From Bacteroidota bacterium (GTDB taxonomy: Bacteria > Bacteroidota > Bacteroidia > NS11-12g > UBA955), in assembly GCA_030682255.1 (NCBI GenBank), contig JAUXOK010000028.1, forward strand, positions 124,001 through 188,000: a DNA stretch of 64,000 nt, given 5' to 3'. A program made the position numbers and the translations under genes. This document shows positions 12,725 through 20,414 of this stretch, one piece after another. The number at the start of each line of letters is the position of its first letter. The stretch's first letter is position 1. Below the pieces are notes generated by a model. It did no database searches. It was not told the DNA's origin and saw nothing but the letters and a program-made list of their open reading frames with translations.

Positions 12725-12847
12725 TTTTATATTATTAATGTAGTTATATTAGGTGCAGTCTTTTAAAAGCAAATGGCTTATTAATTTATATTTTTTTCTT
12801 GCAATAATATCCCAAAAAGGTTGCTTCTCCAAATATAAAGTCAAGCC

Positions 12848-13465
12848 CTATGGAATATCCATGTACTTATGTGTTTGTAAAGAAATTTTCCAATGCGGAT
12901 ATTCTTTAACGTAAGCGATGATTAATGGCAGATTCGTATCTGTTTTGCTCCATTCTGGTTGCAGATACAAAACGCAATTTGGATTTAAGTCTTTTACAAA
13001 AGTTTCTGCCCATTTGATGTCGCTGGGATGATAAACAACGGCTTTAAATTCATTGGCTTTTTTGAGCGATTCAGCTATGGGAAACTTAAATTTTTTGGGC
13101 GATAAGCAAACCCAATCGTAGTTGCCCTTGATGGGATAAGCGCCAGATGTTTCTATATTGACAGTTACACCATGCTGATGCAAGGCATCTATCAATAAAC
13201 TTAAATCATACATGGCTGGTTCGCCTCCAGTAATTACACATAAATTGGCTTTGCTATTGATGACCCATTCCAACATTTGGTTTAAAGCAAATTTGGGGTG
13301 ACTATCGGCATTCCAACTTTCTTTTACATCGCACCAAACACAACCTACATCACAGCCGCCCAACCTAATGAAATAAGCTGCCGAGCCTGTATATCTGCCC
13401 TCTCCTTGAATGGTATAAAAATGTTCCATTACAGGAAAACTGATATTCGACAATTGTTCGTTCAT
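12848..13465 (-). CDS. queE: 7-carboxy-7-deazaguanine synthase
   Basis: Radical SAM enzyme that makes 7-carboxy-7-deazaguanine for queuosine tRNA modification. The N-terminal FYTIQGEGRYTG is a QueE hallmark. The iron-sulphur cysteines are C38-x3-C42-x2-C45 (GGCDVGCVWCD), and the SAM-binding ITGGEP follows near residue 80. The protein is 205 residues, normal for the family. It overlaps folD as TAATG, so translation is probably coupled. No other queuosine genes are nearby. Confidence 0.95.
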   Translation of the reverse strand: MNEQLSNISFPVMEHFYTIQGEGRYTGSAAYFIRLGGCDVGCVWCDVKESWNADSHPKFALNQMLEWVINSKANLCVITGGEPAMYDLSLLIDALHQHGVTVNIETSGAYPIKGNYDWVCLSPKKFKFPIAESLKKANEFKAVVYHPSDIKWAETFVKDLNPNCVLYLQPEWSKTDTNLPLIIAYVKEYPHWKISLQTHKYMDIP

Positions 13466-14346
13466 TAGGCGTTGATGTTTTTTTTATACGCTTTGAATGT
13501 GTTTTCTAAGAGGGCTGCAATGGTCATTAAACCTACACCTCCTGGAACTGGCGTAAGATAAGATGCCACTTCTTTTACTTCATCAAAATCCACATCCCCT
13601 TTGAGATAAAAACCACTTTTTCGGTTTAAATCTTCTATTCTCGTAATGCCAACATCTATGACTACGGCATCTGGTTTTACCATATTTGCTTTAACAAACC
13701 CTGGTTTTCCAAGTGCTACAATTAAAATATCAGCTTGACGTGTAAAATGCTCTATATGCTGGGTTTTACTATGACAAATTGTAACTGTACAATTGCCAAA
13801 TTCAATGTTATTTGACATCAAAATACTCATGGGTCTGCCCACTATATTGCTTCTACCTATCACAACACAATGTTTGCCCGCAGTTGGAATATCATAGGCT
13901 TTTAACATCATCATAACACCTAAGGGTGTTGCAGGCACAAAACCTTCGTCACCTTTAGCAAGTTTACCCATGTTGATATCATGAAATCCATCAACATCTT
14001 TGTCTGGAGAAATGGTTTGAGTGATCAATTTTTCGTTAATGTGTTTAGGTAAAGGAGATTGCACCAATATGCCGTCAATCGCCTGATTTTCGTTGAGTTC
14101 CTTTATCAAACTGATTAATTCATTCTCTTGAATATTTTCAGCTAATCTATAAATCGTAGAGTCAAAACCTATGGCTTTACTGTTTTTCTCCTTACTGTTT
14201 ACATAAGTTAAACTTGCACCATCATTACCAACCAATATAGCAACCAAATGTGGTTTCCTATGTCCATCTTCCATATATTTTGCAAGCTTTTGTTGAATAT
14301 TAAGCTTTACTTGTTCAGAAACTATTTTGCCGTCTAATAAAATCAT
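13465..14346 (-). CDS. folD: Methylenetetrahydrofolate dehydrogenase/cyclohydrolase
   Basis: Bifunctional enzyme that interconverts methylene-, methenyl- and formyl-tetrahydrofolate. The active-site Y48-V-N-S-K52 (YxxxK) is present, followed by ILVQSPLPKHI, the KDVDGFH loop and the NADP-binding GRSNIVGRPMSILM. The length of 293 residues is standard. It is first in the folD-queE pair and divergent from the lipoprotein gene. A -7-like TAATTTTG lies 15 bases upstream. Confidence 0.97.
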   Translation of the reverse strand: MILLDGKIVSEQVKLNIQQKLAKYMEDGHRKPHLVAILVGNDGASLTYVNSKEKNSKAIGFDSTIYRLAENIQENELISLIKELNENQAIDGILVQSPLPKHINEKLITQTISPDKDVDGFHDINMGKLAKGDEGFVPATPLGVMMMLKAYDIPTAGKHCVVIGRSNIVGRPMSILMSNNIEFGNCTVTICHSKTQHIEHFTRQADILIVALGKPGFVKANMVKPDAVVIDVGITRIEDLNRKSGFYLKGDVDFDEVKEVASYLTPVPGGVGLMTIAALLENTFKAYKKNINA

Positions 14347-14361
14347 TTAAAAAAATTTATG

Positions 14362-14369
14362 CAAAATTA
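14362..14369 (-). promoter_or_regulatory. Candidate -7 box of folD
   Basis: Reads TAATTTTG on the minus strand, a perfect TAnnTTTG match 15 bases before the folD ATG. No clear -33 element. Confidence 0.45.
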
Positions 14370-14391
14370 ATGTTTAAATATTGTTTTTACT

Positions 14392-14399
14392 TAAATTTG
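14392..14399 (+). promoter_or_regulatory. Candidate -7 box of the lipoprotein-subtilase operon
   Basis: TAAATTTG is a perfect -7 match that ends seven bases before the ATG at 14407, predicting a leader of only a few bases. No clear -33 element. Confidence 0.5.
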
Positions 14400-14406
14400 T
14401 GCTAAA

Positions 14407-15096
14407 ATGAAACTTAAAGAATTTATACTTTATTTAATAGTATTAATATTTACTTTAAACGCTTGTAGAAAAACTGAAGAAACAAGAGAAATAAAAGGTT
14501 TAGAATATTTCCCTATAAAAATTGGTGACGTTAAGTATTATGATGTTGATTCATTTTTTTTCGACCCCTTTTTTAACACAACAGATAGTGTAAAAAGGGT
14601 TTTAAAAGAAGAAGTTGTAGAAAAAATAGCAAATGAAGATAAAGACACAGTTTACAGAATTGAATTGAGTATTTACAATAAAACGTTGTCAAAATGGGTA
14701 GTATTTCAAAGTTTCACAAGAAATATTGATGGCAATTATGCGATAGAAACAAAAGATAATACCAAAGAAGTAAAAATAATATTCCCTATTTCAACCTATA
14801 AAACAAGAGGATCTACCTATGTATGGAATGTCAATATGTTTAATCAATTAGATGCAAAATACATTAAATTCAATAAAGTATTTACACCATATACAATTGG
14901 TACAGAAACATATCCTAATACAATCAATATACAACTCAACAAAACTTTAACTGGCGTAGTTAATGATATCCGAGAGGAGGTATATGCCAAAGATATTGGC
15001 CTTATTTATAAGCACATTGATGTTTCAGATTATTTATCTTTTTCAGACACGTTTATTCGTTCTGGATATGAAATTTTTGTAAAACTCAAAAAATGA
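14407..15096 (+). CDS. Hypothetical lipoprotein (paralogue 1)
   Basis: A 229-residue protein with a lipoprotein signal; the lipobox LNAC places the lipidated cysteine at C20, followed by the charged RKTEETRE. The body is predicted beta-rich. It shares a C-terminal pattern with the next gene: IIFPIS or LSFPIS in the middle, then EVYAKDIGLIY against EKYAEKIGLIY near the end. The two are therefore diverged tandem paralogues. Overlap with the next ORF (ATGA) shows an operon with the second lipoprotein and a subtilase. Function unknown. Confidence 0.8.
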   Translation: MKLKEFILYLIVLIFTLNACRKTEETREIKGLEYFPIKIGDVKYYDVDSFFFDPFFNTTDSVKRVLKEEVVEKIANEDKDTVYRIELSIYNKTLSKWVVFQSFTRNIDGNYAIETKDNTKEVKIIFPISTYKTRGSTYVWNVNMFNQLDAKYIKFNKVFTPYTIGTETYPNTINIQLNKTLTGVVNDIREEVYAKDIGLIYKHIDVSDYLSFSDTFIRSGYEIFVKLKK

Positions 15097-15755
15097 GAAC
15101 TGTTATATTTTTATTATTTATATCATTTTGTTTCAGTACTTGTAAAAAAGACCTGTATGATGAAAATAATAGAAATTTAGGAAAAGAATACATTAATCAA
15201 AATTTAAAATTTAAAATCATTTACAATGTGGAAGAAATTGTTTTTGATGATTTTACATTAAGTTCAGATACCTTCAAATATCAAATCATGAAAATAAATG
15301 ATACTTTCTTTTTGGATAACCTTAATGAACCTGTATTGAGATGTGAAACATACAAAAGAGAGAAAGATTCTATGAAATGGGAATTTGTAGATGCCTATTT
15401 TAATAAACTCAACACAAACAAATTTGAAATTATAGAAAACAATAACCGATACTTAAAACTATCATTTCCTATTTCTGATGATGTTTATTGGAATTCTAAT
15501 GCATTTAACACAGAAAACAACTCGATGGTTCATTATTCGAAAATCAAAGTAAAAGAAACAACTGCCAATTATTTTTTCCCAAATGTAATTGTAATAAAAA
15601 ACGACCCCGTCAACAATATTGTCAGAGAAAGGTATTTTGAAGAGAAATATGCAGAAAAAATTGGATTAATTTATATGAACAAAATCTATATCGATAAAAA
15701 CGCTGGGGCTTTAAGAGGTTATAAAATAATTTTTAACTATCTAAAACATGAATAA
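15093..15755 (+). CDS. Hypothetical lipoprotein (paralogue 2)
   Basis: A 220-residue protein with a short signal (MRTVIFLLFISFCFSTC) and a probable lipidated C17 followed by KKD; threonine at -1 is unusual for a lipobox. It matches the preceding protein around FPIS and K(I)GLIY, so it is a paralogue. Start and stop overlap the genes on both sides by 4 and 8 bases. The placement directly before a subtilase suggests a shared surface role, but no function can be assigned. Confidence 0.75.
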   Translation: MRTVIFLLFISFCFSTCKKDLYDENNRNLGKEYINQNLKFKIIYNVEEIVFDDFTLSSDTFKYQIMKINDTFFLDNLNEPVLRCETYKREKDSMKWEFVDAYFNKLNTNKFEIIENNNRYLKLSFPISDDVYWNSNAFNTENNSMVHYSKIKVKETTANYFFPNVIVIKNDPVNNIVRERYFEEKYAEKIGLIYMNKIYIDKNAGALRGYKIIFNYLKHE

Positions 15756-17448
15756 AAAAGGCATTATTTTCCTCTTAGTTTTATTTTCAATATTCCCAAT
15801 TTATGCAACAGATTCTAGTTTTTATTTTTTTGTTTATTTTAAAGACAAAACAAATTCTTCTTTCAACATTCAACAACCCGAAAAATTTCTTTCAGTTAAA
15901 TCGATAGAAAGAAGAAAAAAGAGAGGTATTCCGATTAACGAATCCGATCTACCAATCAATCAACACTATTTAGAAATCCTCAAAAAAATAGACCAAATTC
16001 AAATTATTCATACTTCTAAATGGCTTAATGCTACGATGGTTAAAACAAGTAACAAAAACCTTTTCGAACAACACATTAAAAATTTAGACTTTGTAATTAA
16101 AACTGAATATTTAGCAGACATTAAAAACCAAAAAAAAACCGAAATTCATACTCCAGAAGAAAAAGCAAATTCTTCAAATCTGATTCATATCGACACTTTT
16201 AAAAATGCAACTGATTATTGGGGCAAAGCATATGATCAAAACAATATGATAGGCGCTTGCAATAAGAAATTTACTGGAAAAGGGATGACCATAGCCATTT
16301 TTGATGCTGGTTTTTTTATGGCATACAAAACCAAAGGCATGCAAAACTTATTGGAAATCAATACTATTACAAAAGATTTTATTGATTTTGACAACAGTGT
16401 TTGGGAAGATGATAAACATGGGGCAAACTGCTTGTCTTTTATGAAAACATTTAATCCAGGCACTTATGTTGGCACAGCACCAGATGCTCGATATGTTTTA
16501 ATACGAACTGAAGATGCTCACAACGAAAGCCTTGTTGAAGAGGTAAATTGGCTCATTGCCGCAGAATTTTCTGATAGCATTGGTGTGGATATTATCAGTT
16601 CATCTTTGGGCTATAACCAATTCGACCTAATAGAAACCAATCATACCTACAAAGACTTAGACGGTAAAACCACCATCATTGCTAAAGCTGCAGAAATGGC
16701 TTATGCCAAAGGCATTGCAGTGATAAACAGTGCAGGGAACGAAGGATTATCTAAATGGCAAAAAATTGGCACACCAGCTGACGCACCAAATGTTATTACA
16801 ATTGGCTCAGTAGATAAACAAGGTTATTACTCAACATTTAGTTCCAAAGGCTTTAATAACACACCCAATCTTAAGCCTGACTTTGTAGCCATGGGTCAAA
16901 AAGCCGTAGTGGCTTCTCCAAGTGGAACATACACTGGCAATGGCACATCTTATTCTACACCTATTTTTGCAGGGGCTTTTGCCTGTTTGATGCAAGCTTT
17001 TCCAAATACAGATATTTATTTATTAAAAAATGCCCTCAAACAAAGTGCTTCTCATTATAATAATCCCGACACTTTATATGGTTATGGCATTCCTGATTTC
17101 GAACTAGCTATGATGTTTTTAGGCGAATTTAAAAACCCTAGTGATACTCTAAATGATTTTCTATACATCAATGATAAATCTACTTTTTATCAATATTTGC
17201 CATTACATTTTTGGAGTAAAACCAATCAAAATGTTACATTCTCTTTTACTATTCGTGGAAAAAGAAAAGTAAAAACTCTCCCTCCCATTCAAATCAATGT
17301 GGGTGAAAATAGTTGGCTTCATAGCTACCACGTTACAGAGACGCTTAATCAACTAAGTAAAAAACAAAGAAAAAAATACAATCAATTAGAAGTTATTTTT
17401 CAATCTAACAATATGACCTCAATCCGAACATTTAGCATTAACAAATAA
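15748..17448 (+). CDS. Secreted subtilisin-like serine protease (S8)
   Basis: A 566-residue exported protease with signal peptide MNKKGIIFLLVLFSIFPIYA. The catalytic triad is visible: D186 (AIFDAGF), H224 (DKHGANC) and S401 (GTSYSTP), with the oxyanion N331 in NSAGNEG. Residues about 30-120 are a propeptide or inhibitor-like segment (VYFKDK, then SIERRKKRG), as in Bacteroidota S8 enzymes. The C-terminal 100 residues are beta-rich and lack an obvious T9SS sorting motif. It is third in the lipoprotein operon and ends 21 bases before kdsA. Confidence 0.93.
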   Translation: MNKKGIIFLLVLFSIFPIYATDSSFYFFVYFKDKTNSSFNIQQPEKFLSVKSIERRKKRGIPINESDLPINQHYLEILKKIDQIQIIHTSKWLNATMVKTSNKNLFEQHIKNLDFVIKTEYLADIKNQKKTEIHTPEEKANSSNLIHIDTFKNATDYWGKAYDQNNMIGACNKKFTGKGMTIAIFDAGFFMAYKTKGMQNLLEINTITKDFIDFDNSVWEDDKHGANCLSFMKTFNPGTYVGTAPDARYVLIRTEDAHNESLVEEVNWLIAAEFSDSIGVDIISSSLGYNQFDLIETNHTYKDLDGKTTIIAKAAEMAYAKGIAVINSAGNEGLSKWQKIGTPADAPNVITIGSVDKQGYYSTFSSKGFNNTPNLKPDFVAMGQKAVVASPSGTYTGNGTSYSTPIFAGAFACLMQAFPNTDIYLLKNALKQSASHYNNPDTLYGYGIPDFELAMMFLGEFKNPSDTLNDFLYINDKSTFYQYLPLHFWSKTNQNVTFSFTIRGKRKVKTLPPIQINVGENSWLHSYHVTETLNQLSKKQRKKYNQLEVIFQSNNMTSIRTFSINK

Positions 17449-17469
17449 AATCCCAACTAACATTAACAT

Positions 17470-18282
17470 ATGTTTCCTCAAACACCCCATTTAAAACACA
17501 CCAATACCAATAACTTCTTCATAATGGCAGGCCCTTGCGCGATAGAAAGTGAAGATGTGGCTTTCGAAATTGCCGAACATATCAATCATTTATCTAATCT
17601 TTATCAAATTCCATGGATTTTCAAAGGTTCATACAGAAAAGCCAATCGCTCAAGATTAGATTCATTTACTGGTATTGGCGATATCAAAGCACTAGAAATT
17701 CTTCAAAAAGTAGGAAAACATTACAATGTGCCCACTGTTACGGATATTCACGAAGCTAATGAAGCAGCAATGGCTGCAGGATATGTGGATGTGTTACAAA
17801 TTCCGGCATTCTTGTTTAGGCAAACAGATTTGTTAGTTGCGGCTGCTCAAACAGGCAAAACCGTTAACATCAAAAAAGGACAATTTGCATCCTCTAATGC
17901 AATGGTACATGCTGTAAACAAAGTTAAAGAATCTGGCAACAACGACATCATTTTAACCGAAAGGGGCAATATGTTCGGCTATGGCGATATGATAGTAGAT
18001 TTTAGAAACATTGCTTGGATGAAAGAAAATAACTTGCCGGTTGTGATGGATATTACTCATAGTCTTCAACAACCCAATCAAAATACTGGAGTTACAGGTG
18101 GTTTACCCGAACTGATAGAGTCTATTGCTAAAGCGGCAATTGCAGTAGGTGCAGATGGTTTATTTTTAGAAACCCATCCAAGACCAAAAGAAGCCAAAAG
18201 CGATGGAGCAAACATGTTACCTTTAGATCAATTAGAGACCTTATTAATCAAACTTATAAAACTTAGAAAAGCTATTATTTAA
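17470..18282 (+). CDS. kdsA: 3-deoxy-8-phosphooctulonate synthase
   Basis: Condenses phosphoenolpyruvate with arabinose 5-phosphate to make KDO 8-phosphate for lipopolysaccharide. Family motifs are dense: AGPCAIES, FKGSYRKANR, TDIHE, QIPAFLFRQTDLL, KKGQF, ERGNMFGYGDMIVDF and LETHPRPKEA. The cysteine in GPC (C23) is the metal ligand of the metal-dependent class, where the E. coli enzyme has asparagine. The length of 270 residues is standard. It follows the subtilase closely and is convergent with the DoxX-like pair. Confidence 0.96.
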   Translation: MFPQTPHLKHTNTNNFFIMAGPCAIESEDVAFEIAEHINHLSNLYQIPWIFKGSYRKANRSRLDSFTGIGDIKALEILQKVGKHYNVPTVTDIHEANEAAMAAGYVDVLQIPAFLFRQTDLLVAAAQTGKTVNIKKGQFASSNAMVHAVNKVKESGNNDIILTERGNMFGYGDMIVDFRNIAWMKENNLPVVMDITHSLQQPNQNTGVTGGLPELIESIAKAAIAVGADGLFLETHPRPKEAKSDGANMLPLDQLETLLIKLIKLRKAII

Positions 18283-18319
18283 AACTTTAAATTATTTGAT
18301 TTACTATAGGCAATAGCTC

Positions 18320-18664
18320 TTAAAATGCATATAAAGCATAAAAGAAAATATAAGAATTTATTAATAAATACATCAATGCTGGAAGAGAAACAAAAAGACT
18401 GTCTTTAACTTTTATTCTTATAATAAGTGCCAATAACATTAAAATTGCTAGTCCAGCAGATGCAATAAGTAATATAATATTAAATCTAAATCCAACAAGC
18501 AGACCCATTGCGCCCAATAATTCTAGAATGGCTGTTAAGGTTCCTACTTTTTCTAAACCAAACCTTTTGAACTCATTTTTCATTTTAGGCAATATGAGAT
18601 ATGAAATTCCATATACCAGAAATGAAAAACTCGAAAATAAAATTAACAGCTTAAATATATTCAC
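18320..18664 (-). CDS. DoxX-like membrane protein (downstream copy)
   Basis: A 114-residue protein with four predicted membrane helices and the DoxX-like pattern EKVGTLTAILELLGAMGLLVG. The longer reading from an ATG at 18745 would run through the upstream gene, so I take GTG at 18664, two bases after the upstream stop. It shows distant likeness to the upstream neighbour, with F-K-x-F before helix 2 and LAILMLLA against MIAFLMLSA. Function of this family is not well defined. Confidence 0.75.
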   Translation of the reverse strand: MNIFKLLILFSSFSFLVYGISYLILPKMKNEFKRFGLEKVGTLTAILELLGAMGLLVGFRFNIILLIASAGLAILMLLALIIRIKVKDSLFVSLPALMYLLINSYIFFYALYAF

Positions 18665-18666
18665 TT

Positions 18667-19011
18667 TTAAATAAGCTCTTTTGAAACCAAGGCTATAAAT
18701 ACACAAAGGCCTAACAAAACCAATGATGGCATTCGTTTTTGCCAAGTACTATTTGCTTTAAAATGAAAATATTGAGCAGACAACATTAAGAAAGCTATCA
18801 TTATTGATGGAATAAAAACAAATTCTGAATACCATATACCAACTACTAATAAAGTAGACAAAGCAATTTTTGATGCGCCTACTGAACTACGAATTAGATT
18901 ACTAAGTCTGAATTGTTTAAATTCCCTCTCAACATTTTGGAATCTAAAAACCCAAACAATAACTATTGAAATGGCAACGATTAATTGAGCAAAGATTGAA
19001 TAATTTGTCAT
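18667..19011 (-). CDS. DoxX-like membrane protein (upstream copy)
   Basis: A 114-residue protein with four hydrophobic segments (residues about 5-21, 45-62, 66-84 and 95-111) and the FKQFRLSNLIRSSVGASKIALSTLLVVG region characteristic of DoxX-like proteins. It is immediately upstream of a second protein of the same size and topology, which suggests tandem duplication and perhaps a heteromeric unit. The 617-base gap upstream separates it from the LytTR regulator. Confidence 0.75.
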   Translation of the reverse strand: MTNYSIFAQLIVAISIVIVWVFRFQNVEREFKQFRLSNLIRSSVGASKIALSTLLVVGIWYSEFVFIPSIMIAFLMLSAQYFHFKANSTWQKRMPSLVLLGLCVFIALVSKELI

Positions 19012-19627
19012 ATTTATATTTATTTAATGTGTTTAATGTGTTGTTCTGAATTTATTTAAAGATAAATATTGCTATTAAAAAATATAAATTATAATATTTA
19101 AGTTGCACTACATAATATCTTTTAAAAAGAAGAGACATGCAATGATACACTATTTTGAACCAATATAATTTTATTAATTAATGATAAGTAAGAAACAGCT
19201 ATTTGAAGTTAGCAGAATTACCCTCTTCTATAGGTGAGAAAAACAGTCGTTTATTTTGATATTAGTTGCTTAAAGCTTTTTAAATCATTAAAAATTTATT
19301 AAATACTTTGCATCTAATGATTAACTCTCCTATTTGTATTTCTTATCATTTATTGACTTTTTTAATATTCTAATTTATAATATTTTAATAAAATAGAAAC
19401 GATAATTTACAACATCAAAAACCTTTAATTTTCAAAATACCCTTGGAATAGAAAAAAATAAAATACTTTATCAAATATTTTTTAATATTTAAAATATTTC
19501 TATATTTGACAAATCAACAAAAAACAAAAACAATAATTTAAAACTAATTTTATTCAAAATTTAATAAAGAAAAATTTAAATTAAAATGCCATTGGAATAT
19601 TAAAACATATATTAAAAACACTAAAAC
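19012..19627. other. AT-rich intergenic region before the LytTR regulator
   Basis: About 616 bases without a gene, strongly AT-rich, with many runs of A and T. A -7-like TATATTTG sits at 19501-19508, about 120 bases before the regulator ATG, without a clear -33 element. No ACCGTTCCCTC operator, tRNA or strong hairpin is visible here. Confidence 0.6.
19501..19508 (+). promoter_or_regulatory. Candidate -7 box of the LytTR two-component operon
   Basis: TATATTTG fits TAnnTTTG. It would give a leader of about 115 bases to the ATG at 19628. No TTTG at the expected -33 position, so the call is weak. Confidence 0.35.
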
Positions 19628-20413
19628 ATGCCAAACGATATTAATGAAATCACAGCCGTATTAATTGATGATGAATTAAATGCAATAAAAAACTTAAGTA
19701 AATTACTTTCTGACTATTGTCCAATAATTACAGTAATAGGCACCTCTCAGGATATACAGGAAGCTACTTTTTTAATCAACAATTTGAAACCGAATGTAAT
19801 ATTCTTAGATGTATCCATGCCTAGTGAATCTGGGTTTGATTTACTAAATAAACTAACGTATCAACCATATGTGATATTTGTAACAGCTCATGATAAATTT
19901 GCTCTTAGGGCAATAAAGTTATGTGCAGTAGATTTTATTCTTAAACCTATACACCCTGATGATATTATAAAAGCTGTTAATAAAATCAAAGCTATTCTAT
20001 CTTTACAAAACCAAATAGAAATACAAGAAAACTACAAAGATGTTTACAACAGTTTGAACCATTATTTGCAAAACTCCACTTATACAAAAAAAATTTGTAT
20101 TCCGTCATCAAATGGTTACGATGTTATACAAACAGATGAAATAATTCACATCAAGGGAGAAGGCAATTATTCAACTTTTTTTTTACAAGCAAATCGTAAA
20201 ATAATAGTTTCAAAAACGCTCAGAGAATATGAAGATTTGTTAGAAGAAGTTGGATTTTTCAGAATACACAAATCAAGCATTATTAACTTAAAACACTTGG
20301 TGAAAACAATTAAACAAGATGAAATAAAAGTCATTATGTCAGACGGACTTGAAATCAATGTATCAAGAAGAAGAAGCCCACTGTTTTTAGATAAAATAAA
20401 AATGATTATGTGA
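19628..20413 (+). CDS. LytTR-family response regulator
   Basis: A 261-residue DNA-binding regulator. The receiver domain (residues 10-125) has the acidic pair D14-D15, the phosphoacceptor D61 in FLDVSMP, threonine in VTAHD and the KP pair near 112. A linker leads to a LytTR domain (about 155-260) with the hallmark IHIKGEGNYS, FFRIHKSSIINL and VSRRR. LytTR proteins bind paired direct repeats about 21 bp apart, and three such pairs are found downstream in this window. One base separates it from the kinase gene. Confidence 0.93.
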   Translation: MPNDINEITAVLIDDELNAIKNLSKLLSDYCPIITVIGTSQDIQEATFLINNLKPNVIFLDVSMPSESGFDLLNKLTYQPYVIFVTAHDKFALRAIKLCAVDFILKPIHPDDIIKAVNKIKAILSLQNQIEIQENYKDVYNSLNHYLQNSTYTKKICIPSSNGYDVIQTDEIIHIKGEGNYSTFFLQANRKIIVSKTLREYEDLLEEVGFFRIHKSSIINLKHLVKTIKQDEIKVIMSDGLEINVSRRRSPLFLDKIKMIM

Positions 20414-20414
20414 G

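Noticed and set aside
18270..18318. Inverted repeat AGCTATT/AATAGCT as a terminator after kdsA
   Set aside because: Seven-base arms with a 35-base loop and no T-run; too weak to call.
18320..19011. One DoxX gene split by a frameshift
   Set aside because: Each half is a full four-helix protein with its own family pattern, so two tandem genes fit better.
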